A DNA stretch of 64,000 nucleotides from positions 62,001-126,000 of the forward strand of contig NZ_QTQP01000019.1 in NCBI RefSeq assembly GCF_003854275.1, in the 5' to 3' direction. The notes below the pieces were generated by a model. It was not told where the DNA came from, did not search any database, and saw only the letters and a program-made list of their open reading frames with translations. This document shows positions 53,321 to 61,574 of the stretch, in pieces. Numbering within the stretch: the stretch's first letter is position 1; every line of letters begins with the position of its first letter. The position numbers and the translations under genes are program-made. The DNA comes from Burkholderia sp. Bp8963 (lineage in GTDB: Bacteria; Pseudomonadota; Gammaproteobacteria; Burkholderiales; Burkholderiaceae).

Positions 53321-55120
53321 TCAGTCGGCCAGCACCGCGTGATCCGGCGCGCGATGCGCTTCGGCAAGGCGCGTAACGAATTCGTCGACGAACACCTGCA
53401 TGTTCGCGGTCACGTTCTTGTTGCGGATCAGCAGGTAGTTGTAGCCAAACAGCGCCGGAATCGCGACGAACAGGCCCGTGACCGTCGCGAGCAGCGCGGC
53501 CGCGATACCCGGTGCGATCGCGTTCACGTTCACGTCGCCGGCCGCCGCGATCGCCGCGAACGTGATCATCACGCCAACCACCGTGCCGAGCAGGCCGAGG
53601 AACGGGCCGCCCGAGATCGCGATCGTCAGCAGCACCATCGACTTCGACAGCCGCTGGTTCTCGCGCACGAGCGTCGCATCCATCGATGCGCGGATCGCCT
53701 CGATCGACTCGCTCGTGATCACCGTGCGGCCGTTGCTGTCGACACGGCTGTGGATTTCATGCACGCCCGCGCGATACAGCCGATACAGCGACGATTGATA
53801 CAGGCGGCGGCCCTCTTCGCTCTTCTCGTCGACATGCGCGAGGCCGACCAGGTGGCGGCCCGCCACTTCGCGAAAGCGCTGCACGAAGAACTGGTTGGCC
53901 TTGTCGACCGTGCCGACATAGCGCGCCTTCGTCCACATCACGACCCACGACACGGCCGCCATCGCGAGCAGGATCGTGATCACGACCCACGCGTCGACCG
54001 TCACCGACTGCACGATCACGCCGAAGTAGCCGAAGCCGAAGCCCGACTGCTTCTCGTCATTGCCGTACGCAACGAGCTTCGATTCCGAGCCCTGTGCGAG
54101 CGTGTCGACCGCAATCGCGGCCGGCGAGCGTGCGATCTTCGACAGCCGCAGCTCATCGAGTGCGCCCGCGTAGCCTGCAAAGCCTGCCGGCGCGCCGGCG
54201 ACGTCCGCGCCGACTGCTGCCGCACCTGTGAGCGCCGGCAGCGTCGCGGCCACCTGCGCCACCTGCTTGCCGTTCGCGTAGACGGTCACGTTCTTGCCGT
54301 CGGCCGTCACCGCGATATACGTCCACTGGTTCGCGGCGACCGGCGCTGCGCCGCCGGGCGTGCGCACTGGTGTCGCGCCACCGTCGATCTGTGCAAACGG
54401 CACGCCGTTGTCGAGACCGATCAGCAGTGCATTGGCGCCATCGCGGCGGCTGTAGAGCAGCGTGTTCGGCGCGAGCGCCGACGGTTTCACCCACGCGCTG
54501 AACGTGAAGCTGCCGCCGGCGGCAACGTTCAGCGACGGGCTGGCCGGCAGGTTCAGCGCGGTGTTGCCGTCGAACTGCGCGCCCTTGCCGACGATGCCGT
54601 CCTCGATGGTCTTGAACGGTGCGTTCTGCGCGTTGTTGCCGTACGCGGTCGCGTCCTTCGGCGGCGCGCCTGCCGCGCTGTTGAAGTGATAGACGAGCGT
54701 GTAGTCCGCATCGAACGTCTCGGCCGGCTTGCCGCCGTCCGGCGCCTTCTTGTTGCCGTAGTACATCCAGATCGACTGCGCGGCGCCGGCCGGCAGTTGC
54801 GGGATGTCCACCCAGATCAGCGCGACGCCAAGCATCGCGTCGTACTGCTCGATGTGATAGTTGAGCGGGGTCTTGTCGTCGGCCGCGACGAAGCGGATGT
54901 CCGCGCCGTTATCGGCGAGGCCGTCGAACTGGAAGTTGCCCGAATGCAGGCGAATGAGCAGCGGCACGCGGCCGGCCGACTCCGTCAGGTTGGCACCCTT
55001 CGATCCGGCATCGATCGTGATCGCCTTCCGGTACGACCAGTCGCTCTGCCACCACGCGTTGGCAATGCCGGGCAGCACGCCCAGCAGCACCGCCATCAGT
55101 AAAAACAAGACTCGCTTCAC
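53321..55120 (-). CDS. DUF2341-LamG-ExbB/TolQ fusion, proton-channel component
   Basis: The 599-residue protein starts (GTG, with GGAG upstream) with a signal peptide (LFLLMAVLLGVLPGIANA). A DUF2341 domain follows (about 25-140, WSYRKAITIDAG; SIWMYYGN) and then a LamG/concanavalin-like domain (about 150-330, SFTFSAWVKPSALAPNTLLY; GALDELRLSKIARS). After a helix (AWVVITILLAMAAVSWVVMW) comes the ExbB/MotA/TolQ channel, with GGPFLGLLGTVVGVMITFAA and ALLATVTGLFVAIPALFGYN. The periplasmic sugar- or protein-binding modules are an addition to the usual ExbB and could sense or hold a surface polymer. The next gene is exbD. Confidence 0.92.
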   Translation of the reverse strand: MKRVLFLLMAVLLGVLPGIANAWWQSDWSYRKAITIDAGSKGANLTESAGRVPLLIRLHSGNFQFDGLADNGADIRFVAADDKTPLNYHIEQYDAMLGVALIWVDIPQLPAGAAQSIWMYYGNKKAPDGGKPAETFDADYTLVYHFNSAAGAPPKDATAYGNNAQNAPFKTIEDGIVGKGAQFDGNTALNLPASPSLNVAAGGSFTFSAWVKPSALAPNTLLYSRRDGANALLIGLDNGVPFAQIDGGATPVRTPGGAAPVAANQWTYIAVTADGKNVTVYANGKQVAQVAATLPALTGAAAVGADVAGAPAGFAGYAGALDELRLSKIARSPAAIAVDTLAQGSESKLVAYGNDEKQSGFGFGYFGVIVQSVTVDAWVVITILLAMAAVSWVVMWTKARYVGTVDKANQFFVQRFREVAGRHLVGLAHVDEKSEEGRRLYQSSLYRLYRAGVHEIHSRVDSNGRTVITSESIEAIRASMDATLVRENQRLSKSMVLLTIAISGGPFLGLLGTVVGVMITFAAIAAAGDVNVNAIAPGIAAALLATVTGLFVAIPALFGYNYLLIRNKNVTANMQVFVDEFVTRLAEAHRAPDHAVLAD

Positions 55121-55187
55121 GATCCACTCCCGGTTGGAACGATCCCGGCGCTTGGCGCGGGACCCGTCCGATCAAAAATCCGTCAGG

Positions 55188-56861
55188 TCAGAACCCCAGT
55201 CGCACGTAGAAATCGAACCTGGGGCTGTATTGCCTCGTATAGACACCGGCCTTCAGCGGCCAGCCGGCCTCGAAATCCGCGCTCGCATACTTGAAGAGCT
55301 GCAGGCGCGTGCCGACCCCGACGCTCAGCAGGTTGAAACTCGACGTCTGTTCCGGCAGCGGGCTCAGCAGCCACAGGTGCGCGGCATCGACGAACGCGTG
55401 GAAACGCCATTCGTTCACGCGGCCGCCGAGGTATTTCGCAAGCGACGGGCTCCTCAACTCGAGCGAGCCGATCACGCCGCTGTCGGCCGTGTCTTCCGCC
55501 TGCATGTAGCCGCGCACGCTGTTCATCCCGCCCGCGGCGAACTGCTCGCTCGACACGAGCGGCGAGTTCGAGATCTGCGCGCTCACGTGCGCGTTCGCCT
55601 GCATGTCGTTCTTGAAGCGCTGCGTGTGGTTCACGTCGAATTTCCCGTACACGAAATCCGGCGTCGCGTTGTAGCGCTTGTTGTCCCAGGCGCCCCAGTC
55701 GCTGCCGAGGCCGCGGATGTTCGTCGTCAGCGCTGCGGAGAACGACGTCTGCGACTGCTGCAGGCTCAACTGGCCGTTGTACGAGAACGTGACCGGCACG
55801 TAGGTGAGCGGCGCGGTGGACGTCTGCCCCGCGAGGCTCACGTTCTCGTCGTAATGCTTGCGATCGATCTCGACGCTCACCGAGTGCGCATACGTGTCCG
55901 ACGACGGCAGCGCGTAGATCGCGGTGAAGCCATAGGTCGTGCCCTTGCCGAGCACGTTGGTGCCGCCCACCGATGCGACGTTGCTGTCCGAGTGCACGAC
56001 GGTCGCCAGCAGGCTCCAGTGCGTGTCCTTCAGCGGCGCGAGATACGAGAACGAATAGACGCGCGCGTCGTTCGGATGCTGCGGCGCGAGCACGTAGGTG
56101 CCGGAAATCACATGGCCGAGCTGCCACAGGTTCGAATAGCTGAGGCTCGCGGTCGTGCGCAGCGTCGATGTGCCCGGGCTGTTGTCGTTGTTCAGTTCGA
56201 GCGAACCGTGCAGCGGACTGTGATCGTCGACCTTCAGGTCGACATCGACGGTCTGCGGCAGCGTGCCCGGCTTGAGCACCGGAATCACCTGACGGTCCGC
56301 CGAGCGGTTCAGGTCGGTGAGCTGCTGCTGCGCCTGGTTGAAATCCGGCACCGAGCCTTCCGCGAGCGCCGGCACCGCGTCGCGTATCTTCTGCGGCGAG
56401 TTGTACTGCGCGCCGTCGACGCGCAGCCGGCCCACCTTCGCTTCCACCACCTGCAGCAGGATCACGCCGTTCTTCACCTGCTGCTGCGGCAACTCGACGA
56501 CGACCGACTGATAGCCGCGGTCCTGATACGCCTTCTGCAGCGCGTCGCGCGCCGCGTTCACGTCGGCGAGCGTGCGGCCCGGCCCTTCGAACGGATAGAC
56601 GGCCTTCTCGATCTCGATCGCCGGCAGCGTGGTGTTGCCGCGCACGATGAACTCGTTGACGTCGAACGTGCGCGGTGTGCCTGGTGCACCCGGCGCGCCC
56701 GGTGTGGTCGGTGTGCCCTGCGCAGCCTTCGCGTCGGGCGCCGCGTCCTGCGCGCGCGCGCCCGGCGCGAGGCTCAGCCCCCCGACCAGCGCAACGCCGG
56801 CCAGGCACCGGCGTCGTCGTCGCCGCTGGTCGTGTGGTTTACGGTCTACTCTAGGCGGCAT
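55188..56861 (-). CDS. Two-partner secretion outer-membrane transporter (TpsB/ShlB-FhaC type)
   Basis: The 557-residue protein has a signal peptide (CLAGVALVGGLSLAPGARAQ) and a Pro/Gly-rich segment encoded by a 9-bp repeat. POTRA domains follow (FDVNEFIVRGNTTLPAIEIE; LLQVVEAKVGRLRVDG). The 16-strand-type barrel carries the SVRGYMQAE motif, the VRGY lid signature of the Omp85/TpsB superfamily, and ends in Phe. It should secrete a large beta-helical TpsA or a related exoprotein, but no TpsA gene is within the window. Between cysC and the ExbB fusion, it appears to be a core part of the gene train. Confidence 0.92.
   Translation of the reverse strand: MPPRVDRKPHDQRRRRRRCLAGVALVGGLSLAPGARAQDAAPDAKAAQGTPTTPGAPGAPGTPRTFDVNEFIVRGNTTLPAIEIEKAVYPFEGPGRTLADVNAARDALQKAYQDRGYQSVVVELPQQQVKNGVILLQVVEAKVGRLRVDGAQYNSPQKIRDAVPALAEGSVPDFNQAQQQLTDLNRSADRQVIPVLKPGTLPQTVDVDLKVDDHSPLHGSLELNNDNSPGTSTLRTTASLSYSNLWQLGHVISGTYVLAPQHPNDARVYSFSYLAPLKDTHWSLLATVVHSDSNVASVGGTNVLGKGTTYGFTAIYALPSSDTYAHSVSVEIDRKHYDENVSLAGQTSTAPLTYVPVTFSYNGQLSLQQSQTSFSAALTTNIRGLGSDWGAWDNKRYNATPDFVYGKFDVNHTQRFKNDMQANAHVSAQISNSPLVSSEQFAAGGMNSVRGYMQAEDTADSGVIGSLELRSPSLAKYLGGRVNEWRFHAFVDAAHLWLLSPLPEQTSSFNLLSVGVGTRLQLFKYASADFEAGWPLKAGVYTRQYSPRFDFYVRLGF
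56674..56718. repeat. 9-bp tandem repeat, 5 units, in the TpsB gene
   Basis: Units GGTGTGCCT, GGTGCACCC, GGCGCGCCC, GGTGTGGTC and GGTGTGCCC encode Gly-x-Pro-type triplets just after the TpsB signal peptide. Unit gain or loss keeps the frame. Confidence 0.85.
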
Positions 56862-56989
56862 GCGCCATTCCCCTTTTTGTTCCGAATCCCGCTACGCATG
56901 CGAGGCCGCCGTCCGGCACGCCCCCGCTATCAAATCCGTGTTTCAGTTCGATGACCATCCATCAGTCATCCTTAACATATCGATCACAC

Positions 56990-57034
56990 CTTGCTCCTCC
57001 GCGTCGCCTGCTTCGCCTGCTTCTCCTACTTCGT
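56990..57034. repeat. 9-bp tandem repeat, 5 units
   Basis: Units CTTGCTCCT, CCGCGTCGC, CTGCTTCGC, CTGCTTCTC and CTACTTCGT are imperfect but contiguous. They fill the end of the gap between cysC (stop at 57034) and the TpsB gene start at 56861. Confidence 0.65.
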
Positions 57035-57750
57035 CAGCGATGCCCGTGCATTTCCGGGGCCGCGTCGCTATCGCGGCCGAACGCGTCGGTCGCGAACCGC
57101 AGCAGCGCATCGACGCACGCGTCGATTCCGCACCTTGCGGTGTCCAGCACCAGCCCGGCGTGAGCCGGCGGCTCGTATGGCGACGACACGCCCGTGAATT
57201 CCGGCAGTTCGCCGCGATAAGCCTTCGCGTACAGGCCCTTCGGATCGCGCGACGCGCAGACGTCGACAGACGCGCTCACGTACACCTCGCGGAACGCGTC
57301 GCCGATCGCCGCGCGCGCTTGCTCGCGCATCGCCGCAAGCGGCGAGATCATCGCGACGATCACGACAAAGCCGGCCTCGACGAACAGCGCCGCGACTTCG
57401 GCGGTCCGCCGCACGTTCTCGAACCGGTCGCGTTCCGAGAACCCCAGGTCGCGATTCAATCCGTTGCGCAGCCGGTCGCCGTCGAGCACCATCGTCGGCG
57501 TGCCGCGGCGGCGCAGGCACGCAGCGCTCGCCTGTGCGAGCGTCGTCTTGCCCGCGCCCGACAACCCGGTCAGCCACAGCACGCCGCCGCTCGTTGCGGC
57601 TTCGGCCAGCGCATTCACGCGCGCCGGCGACAGCGCCGCGCCGTCGTTGGTTACCCCGTCGTTGGATGCCCCGTCGTTAAATGCCCGATCTGCAGCACCT
57701 ACCGACAAAGACGAAACCAGCGGGGAAAACCCGCAAGATTTGATGTTCAT
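57034..57750 (-). CDS. cysC: Adenylylsulfate (APS) kinase
   Basis: This enzyme phosphorylates APS to PAPS, the sulfate donor for sulfotransferases. The 238-residue protein has the P-loop GLSGAGKTT (about 62-70), the APS-binding LDGDRLRNGLNRDLGFSERD followed by RFENVRR, and the lid region RDPKGLYAKAYRGELPEFTG. The N-terminal 45 residues are extra and contain three NDGxx repeats encoded by a 15-bp array. It lies between a TIGR03032 gene and the TpsB gene, not with sulfate-assimilation genes, which suggests a dedicated PAPS supply for sulfating a secreted product (inference). Confidence 0.94.
   Translation of the reverse strand: MNIKSCGFSPLVSSLSVGAADRAFNDGASNDGVTNDGAALSPARVNALAEAATSGGVLWLTGLSGAGKTTLAQASAACLRRRGTPTMVLDGDRLRNGLNRDLGFSERDRFENVRRTAEVAALFVEAGFVVIVAMISPLAAMREQARAAIGDAFREVYVSASVDVCASRDPKGLYAKAYRGELPEFTGVSSPYEPPAHAGLVLDTARCGIDACVDALLRFATDAFGRDSDAAPEMHGHR
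57641..57685. repeat. 15-bp tandem repeat, 3 units, in cysC
   Basis: Units CCGTCGTTGGTTACC, CCGTCGTTGGATGCC and CCGTCGTTAAATGCC encode NDGVT/NDGAS/FNDGA-like repeats in the non-conserved N-terminus of the kinase. The frame is kept if units are gained or lost. Confidence 0.85.
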
Positions 57751-57757
57751 CGCGTGC

Positions 57758-58954
57758 TCAACGGTCGGCGGCTGCCGGTTCGTCAGCTTCGCGCGGACGC
57801 GTTTGCCAGAACCCGCCGTGCATTGTCACGATCGACGGCGTCGCGCTCCATTCACGCGGGCCGAGAATCTCGGCGCGCCGCACGTTCGGCAGCACCTGCA
57901 CGTCGAACACCTCGTCGACGCCGTTGAAGAACTGCAGGATGCCGAGCACCTCGCCGCTGTGCGCGTCGAGCGCGGCGACACCCGCGACGAGCGCATCCTG
58001 CTCGCTCTCGATCGGCAGGCCCTGCGGCCCGCGCTTGTCGCGCAGCTTCGACAGGCCGACGAACAGCACGCCGCCGTATTCGGCAAGCCCGTGCGTGAAG
58101 CCCGGCAGCTTCGCGAGCACGCGCTTCGCGCCGGTCTGCGGATCGATCTGCAGCACGTGGCCGCGCCCGCCTTCGAGCACGTGCAGCCGGCCGCCGATCA
58201 CGCGCGGCGAATGCGGCATCGACAGCCCCGATGCGACGATCCGGCCCGACGGCACCTCCATCACGATGCCGCCGCTGGCCATGACTTGGCGCCAGCCGAA
58301 CGGCGTGTCGCTCTGGCCGAGCGCGGTCGCATAACGTACCTTGCCTTCGCTGAACGCCATCCCGTTCAGATGGCAGCGATCGTCGGGCGCCGTCGCGGTG
58401 ACGAACGGCGGCTGCCAGATCGGCGTGAAATTGAAGTAACCGTCAATCACGCAGATACACGAGTAGCGCGTGTTGACCGCGAGCACCACCTGCTTGTCGA
58501 ACGCCATGTCGTGCAGGTCGAGGTCGCCCGTGTAATAGGACAGACGCGGAACGAACATCGCGTCGTAGTAGTCGGGGCGGGTCGGGTAATGCGGCGCGAG
58601 CGTTGATACGTTCGCGAACACCATCAGCTCGTGAATCGTCGCGATCGCGAGCCGGTTGCCGGCGACCGCCATCCCCATCGAGCGCGGCAGCAGGCACGCG
58701 GACAGCGTCGGGATGCCGTTGTCGACGCCGACCAACGCGACGCCCGACGGACGGCGGCTGATCGCGAGCGAACACTTCAGCGCCTCGAGCACCTCCAGGA
58801 AGCGGCCCGTATCGCGCAGGTTGATGTACGGCTCGGCAACATCGTCGTGCACGGCCGGCTGCGCCGACGCCATGGCGTCCTCGATGTTCTCGATGTCCTG
58901 TCGTGCTGCGGATTCGCTCGCCGAGCGAGTGTTCTCGAACTGTTCCACGTCCAT
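57758..58954 (-). CDS. TIGR03032-family protein (DUF4915)
   Basis: The 398-residue protein carries the full TIGR03032 pattern: RSMGMAVAGNRLAIATIHEL, RPDYYDAMFVPRLSYYTGDL, DLHDMAFDKQVVLAVNTRYS, APDDRCHLNGMAFSEGK and GLSMPHSPRVIGGRLHVLEG. The repeats suggest a beta-propeller. The family has no defined activity; members occur near surface-protein and sulfate-related genes. It is the first gene of the - strand train and precedes cysC by 7 bp. There is no signal peptide, so it acts in the cytoplasm. Confidence 0.9.
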   Translation of the reverse strand: MDVEQFENTRSASESAARQDIENIEDAMASAQPAVHDDVAEPYINLRDTGRFLEVLEALKCSLAISRRPSGVALVGVDNGIPTLSACLLPRSMGMAVAGNRLAIATIHELMVFANVSTLAPHYPTRPDYYDAMFVPRLSYYTGDLDLHDMAFDKQVVLAVNTRYSCICVIDGYFNFTPIWQPPFVTATAPDDRCHLNGMAFSEGKVRYATALGQSDTPFGWRQVMASGGIVMEVPSGRIVASGLSMPHSPRVIGGRLHVLEGGRGHVLQIDPQTGAKRVLAKLPGFTHGLAEYGGVLFVGLSKLRDKRGPQGLPIESEQDALVAGVAALDAHSGEVLGILQFFNGVDEVFDVQVLPNVRRAEILGPREWSATPSIVTMHGGFWQTRPREADEPAAADR

Positions 58955-59778
58955 GCACCTGTTGATTGCGCGCCGCGTTGCGACGACGGTCGATCGGTCT
59001 TACTCGTGTCCCATCGCGGTTCGTTGCGTCTGCATCCGGGTGGCGTTGGGCGCCGAAGCGAACAAGCCCGATACAACCCTGGATACAGCTCACACCTACC
59101 TAGACGGAACGGCTTGCGGATTGCCGCACATTTTTTTGCAATTCGCCGCCGATCGGCCTGCTGCGCGGGTTCCGCACGCGTGCGGCGTACCCGTCGCGGA
59201 AAGCACGATCGCGACGCTTCGAAAGAGGAAATGCCAGTCAGGAAGGCAGCATCACGCCGGCTGCGTCACTGGCCAGCGACGCGACGTGTCGAGCATGGAA
59301 CGAGACAGCGCGGCGTGCGCCCCGCGCATCGCGCGAACCGGACGCGCCGGCCTGGCCCTCGACAGGCGCGCGTCGATCATCGCGTCGTCACTCGACGTCT
59401 GTGATGCATGCGTCGCCCGCCAGTCGGCGGGCGGTGCAGGCCCGGACGCGTCGCGCCCTCTCACGCGCGCGCGCCGTCCCGCTGTCCAACATCGCCGTCG
59501 CGGCCCGTGCGCCGTCCGCCGGCACCGGGCAGGCGTTGAGCAGGAACCGGGTGCCATCCAGAGGCACAACCCGGAGGCACCACCCAGGCAACGGCAAAAC
59601 TTACACATCCCGTACGACGATTCGCTCATCGTCAGCTTCGAACAGGTAACTTTTTATGACACGGAACCAAACTTTCATCCGGATCGGCCGGCGCGGCGCG
59701 AGCGCCGCCGCACGATTCCTGCGGCAAAGCGGCTGGCCGAACGTCTTAGTGAGTAACGAGGAAACCCACGGTGACACC
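58955..59778. other. Gap upstream of the TIGR03032-led gene train
   Basis: This gap should contain the promoter of the - strand train and of the divergent membrane-protein gene. A poly-T run with TTGCAAT occurs at 59129-59141. Frames on both strands are long because of high GC but look like shadows; one - strand frame (59388-59597) has slightly better composition yet starts only with TTG. Confidence 0.35.
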
Positions 59779-60345
59779 ATGTCGATCGCCACGATACTCA
59801 GGCGGTGGCTCACAGAGAAACTGACCGCCGTCCATGCGGCCACGGCCGGCGGGAGCTACGGCCGGCCGATACCGCACGCGCGCCCGCTACGCTGGCGCGC
59901 CCCCTGGCTGCGCTGGCAGCTGCTGTCGTGGGTCGCGCTGACGGTGCTCGCGCCGCCGTTCTGGTCGATCGGCACGCTGCTGCTGATCAACCCGGCGAGC
60001 GACCAGCCGTTCTTCTGGGGCGCCGCGATGGCGATCGTGCCGATCGCGAACGGCGTCGCGATCGTCGCCGCGAACCAGCATCATCACCGCGCGCCGTTCA
60101 CCAGCCGCCGCGCGGTCGCCGCACACTGCTTCTGTGTCGGCATGGCGCTCGCGTGCGTGCTGTTCGCGCTGCTGCTGTGGCACGCGGACGCGATCGCCGG
60201 GCTGATCGGCCCGCTCGCGCTGTCGGCTGGCGGCACGCGCGACGCGTCGCTCGCCGGGTGGGTCGCGGCGCTCGTCGTGGGGTTCGGATTCGCGTCATCC
60301 GCGCATGCGAGCATGCTGCACGCGTGGCTGGCGTTCGAAGCGTGA
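59779..60345 (+). CDS. Integral membrane protein, unknown
   Basis: The 188-residue protein from ATG 59779 (MSIATILRRWLTEKL) has four hydrophobic helices (LSWVALTVLAPPFWSIGTLL; AAMAIVPIANGVAIVAA; CVGMALACVLFALLLW; LAGWVAALVVGFGFASSA). A His-rich loop (ANQHHHRAP) joins the second and third. The frame extends 41 codons upstream to 59656 but that part looks non-coding. No family is recognised. A repeat array and the gspK gene follow. Confidence 0.55.
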   Translation: MSIATILRRWLTEKLTAVHAATAGGSYGRPIPHARPLRWRAPWLRWQLLSWVALTVLAPPFWSIGTLLLINPASDQPFFWGAAMAIVPIANGVAIVAANQHHHRAPFTSRRAVAAHCFCVGMALACVLFALLLWHADAIAGLIGPLALSAGGTRDASLAGWVAALVVGFGFASSAHASMLHAWLAFEA

Positions 60346-60361
60346 CGGCCATGCGCCTAAT

Positions 60362-60438
60362 GTCACTCTCACGTCACCCTTAGGTCACCGTCGCGTTGCC
60401 CTCATGTAGCCGTCATGTAGCCCTAACGTAGCCGAAAC
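60362..60438. repeat. 11-bp tandem repeat, 7 units
   Basis: Units GTCACTCTCAC, GTCACCCTTAG, GTCACCGTCGC, GTTGCCCTCAT, GTAGCCGTCAT, GTAGCCCTAAC and GTAGCCGAAAC are contiguous. The array ends 7 bp before the gspK ATG, so it covers the site where a promoter or ribosome-binding site would be. Confidence 0.9.
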
Positions 60439-60444
60439 CCGACC

Positions 60445-61437
60445 ATGTGCCGACACGAACCTCTTCGCACGAAACGAGCATCGCGCGAGCGCGGCATCGC
60501 GCTCATCACGGTGCTGCTCGTCGTCGCGCTCGCCGCGGCGATTGCCGCGAGCGTGCTGTGGCGCCAGCAGGTCGCGACCCGCGACGTCGAGAACCAGCGT
60601 CTCGCGACGCAGACGATGTGGGCCGAGCGCGCCGCCGTCGAGTGGGCGCGTGCGCTGCTGCGCGCGCAGAGCGCGACGTCGAACGTCACGGTGGCGGGCC
60701 AGACATGGTCGGCGCCGGTCAGCGACGTGCAGCTCGGCGACTTCCTGCCGCCGGATGCCGCCGCGCTGAATGCGGAACTCGCGCGCGCGTGGATCTCCGG
60801 GCACGTCGAGGATGCGCAGGCGCGCTTTAACCTGACGAACCTCGTCGCGCGCATCGCGCCGGGCAAGCCGTGGCAGGCCAACGGGGAAGGCGTGCTCGCG
60901 TACCGCCGGCTGCTCGGCGAGCTGTCGCTGGATCCGGCACTCGTGCAGCGGACCGCCGACTACATGCTGCAGTCGCTGCGCGACGCAAACGGGCCGGGCG
61001 TCTGGCCGTTGCAGCTCGTGACGGTGGACGACCTCGCGCGGATTCCCGGCTACGACGCGCGCGCGATCGCGGCGCTCGCGCCGCTCGTGACGGTGCTGCC
61101 CGACCTGACGACCATCAATGTGAACACCGCCGCCGAGCCCGTGCTCGTCGCAGCGATTCCGACGCTATCGCGCAGCCAGGCGCAACGGCTCGTCGAGCGG
61201 CGCAACACCGCGTATTTCATCAGCACCGGCGACGTCGCGAACTACCTCGCGCCGCTGCAGGGTAATGCGACGCTGCCGGACGGCGCGCTCGCGGGCGTGA
61301 ACAGCGGCTACTTTCTCGTTCATTGCCGGGTTCACTCGGCGCGCGTCAATGCGCGTATCGACACGCTGATCGCGCGCTACGGGATCGGCAACTTCGCGTG
61401 GACGTCGGTGATCTGGGTGCATCGGCTCGCGAGCTGA
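60445..61437 (+). CDS. gspK: Type II secretion minor pseudopilin GspK (orphan)
   Basis: The 330-residue protein has a prepilin-like leader (RERG followed by IALITVLLVVALAAAIAASV, cleavage after Gly) and the GspK body: AERAAVEWARALLRAQSATS, ARFNLTNLVARIA, a helix-hairpin-helix-like LVTVDDLARIPGYDARAIAA and TTINVNTAAEPVLVAAIPTL. GspK caps the T2SS pseudopilus with GspI and GspJ. No other gsp genes are in the window, so it is an orphan or the edge of a rearranged cluster. Its start lies 7 bp after an 11-bp repeat array, with no normal ribosome-binding site. Confidence 0.9.
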   Translation: MCRHEPLRTKRASRERGIALITVLLVVALAAAIAASVLWRQQVATRDVENQRLATQTMWAERAAVEWARALLRAQSATSNVTVAGQTWSAPVSDVQLGDFLPPDAAALNAELARAWISGHVEDAQARFNLTNLVARIAPGKPWQANGEGVLAYRRLLGELSLDPALVQRTADYMLQSLRDANGPGVWPLQLVTVDDLARIPGYDARAIAALAPLVTVLPDLTTINVNTAAEPVLVAAIPTLSRSQAQRLVERRNTAYFISTGDVANYLAPLQGNATLPDGALAGVNSGYFLVHCRVHSARVNARIDTLIARYGIGNFAWTSVIWVHRLAS

Positions 61438-61478
61438 TTGTGGCGCCCGTGCGCGGGCTGCCGCGCACGGGCGCTGCG

Positions 61479-61574
61479 GCGTTCTTCCCAAGCGGCGTTC
61501 ATGCGAAGGGACGCTCTTGCGAACGGACGCTCTTACGAAGCGACGCTCACGCGAAGCGGCGCTCGTTCAGCGGG
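61479..61574. repeat. 16-bp tandem repeat, 6 units, across a stop codon
   Basis: Units GCGTTCTTCCCAAGCG, GCGTTCATGCGAAGGG, ACGCTCTTGCGAACGG, ACGCTCTTACGAAGCG, ACGCTCACGCGAAGCG and GCGCTCGTTCAGCGGG are contiguous. The array includes the last codons and stop (61547) of the transposase-Phd gene. Because 16 is not a multiple of 3, unit changes would change its C-terminus. Confidence 0.9.

Noticed and set aside
50244-53342. 1032-codon open frame on the + strand
   Set aside because: It is antisense to the porin, tonB and exbD genes, is extremely Arg/His/Val-rich, and has no domain pattern. It is a high-GC shadow.
53339-55102. 587-codon + strand frame
   Set aside because: It is opposite the ExbB fusion gene, with an Arg/His/Asp-biased composition typical of an antisense frame.
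54861-56954. 697-codon + strand frame
   Set aside because: It is antisense to the TpsB gene, whose signal peptide, POTRA domain and VRGY motif are clear.
59388-59597. - strand 69-codon ORF
   Set aside because: It has only a TTG start and overlaps other equally long frames in a high-GC gap. There is no motif to support it.
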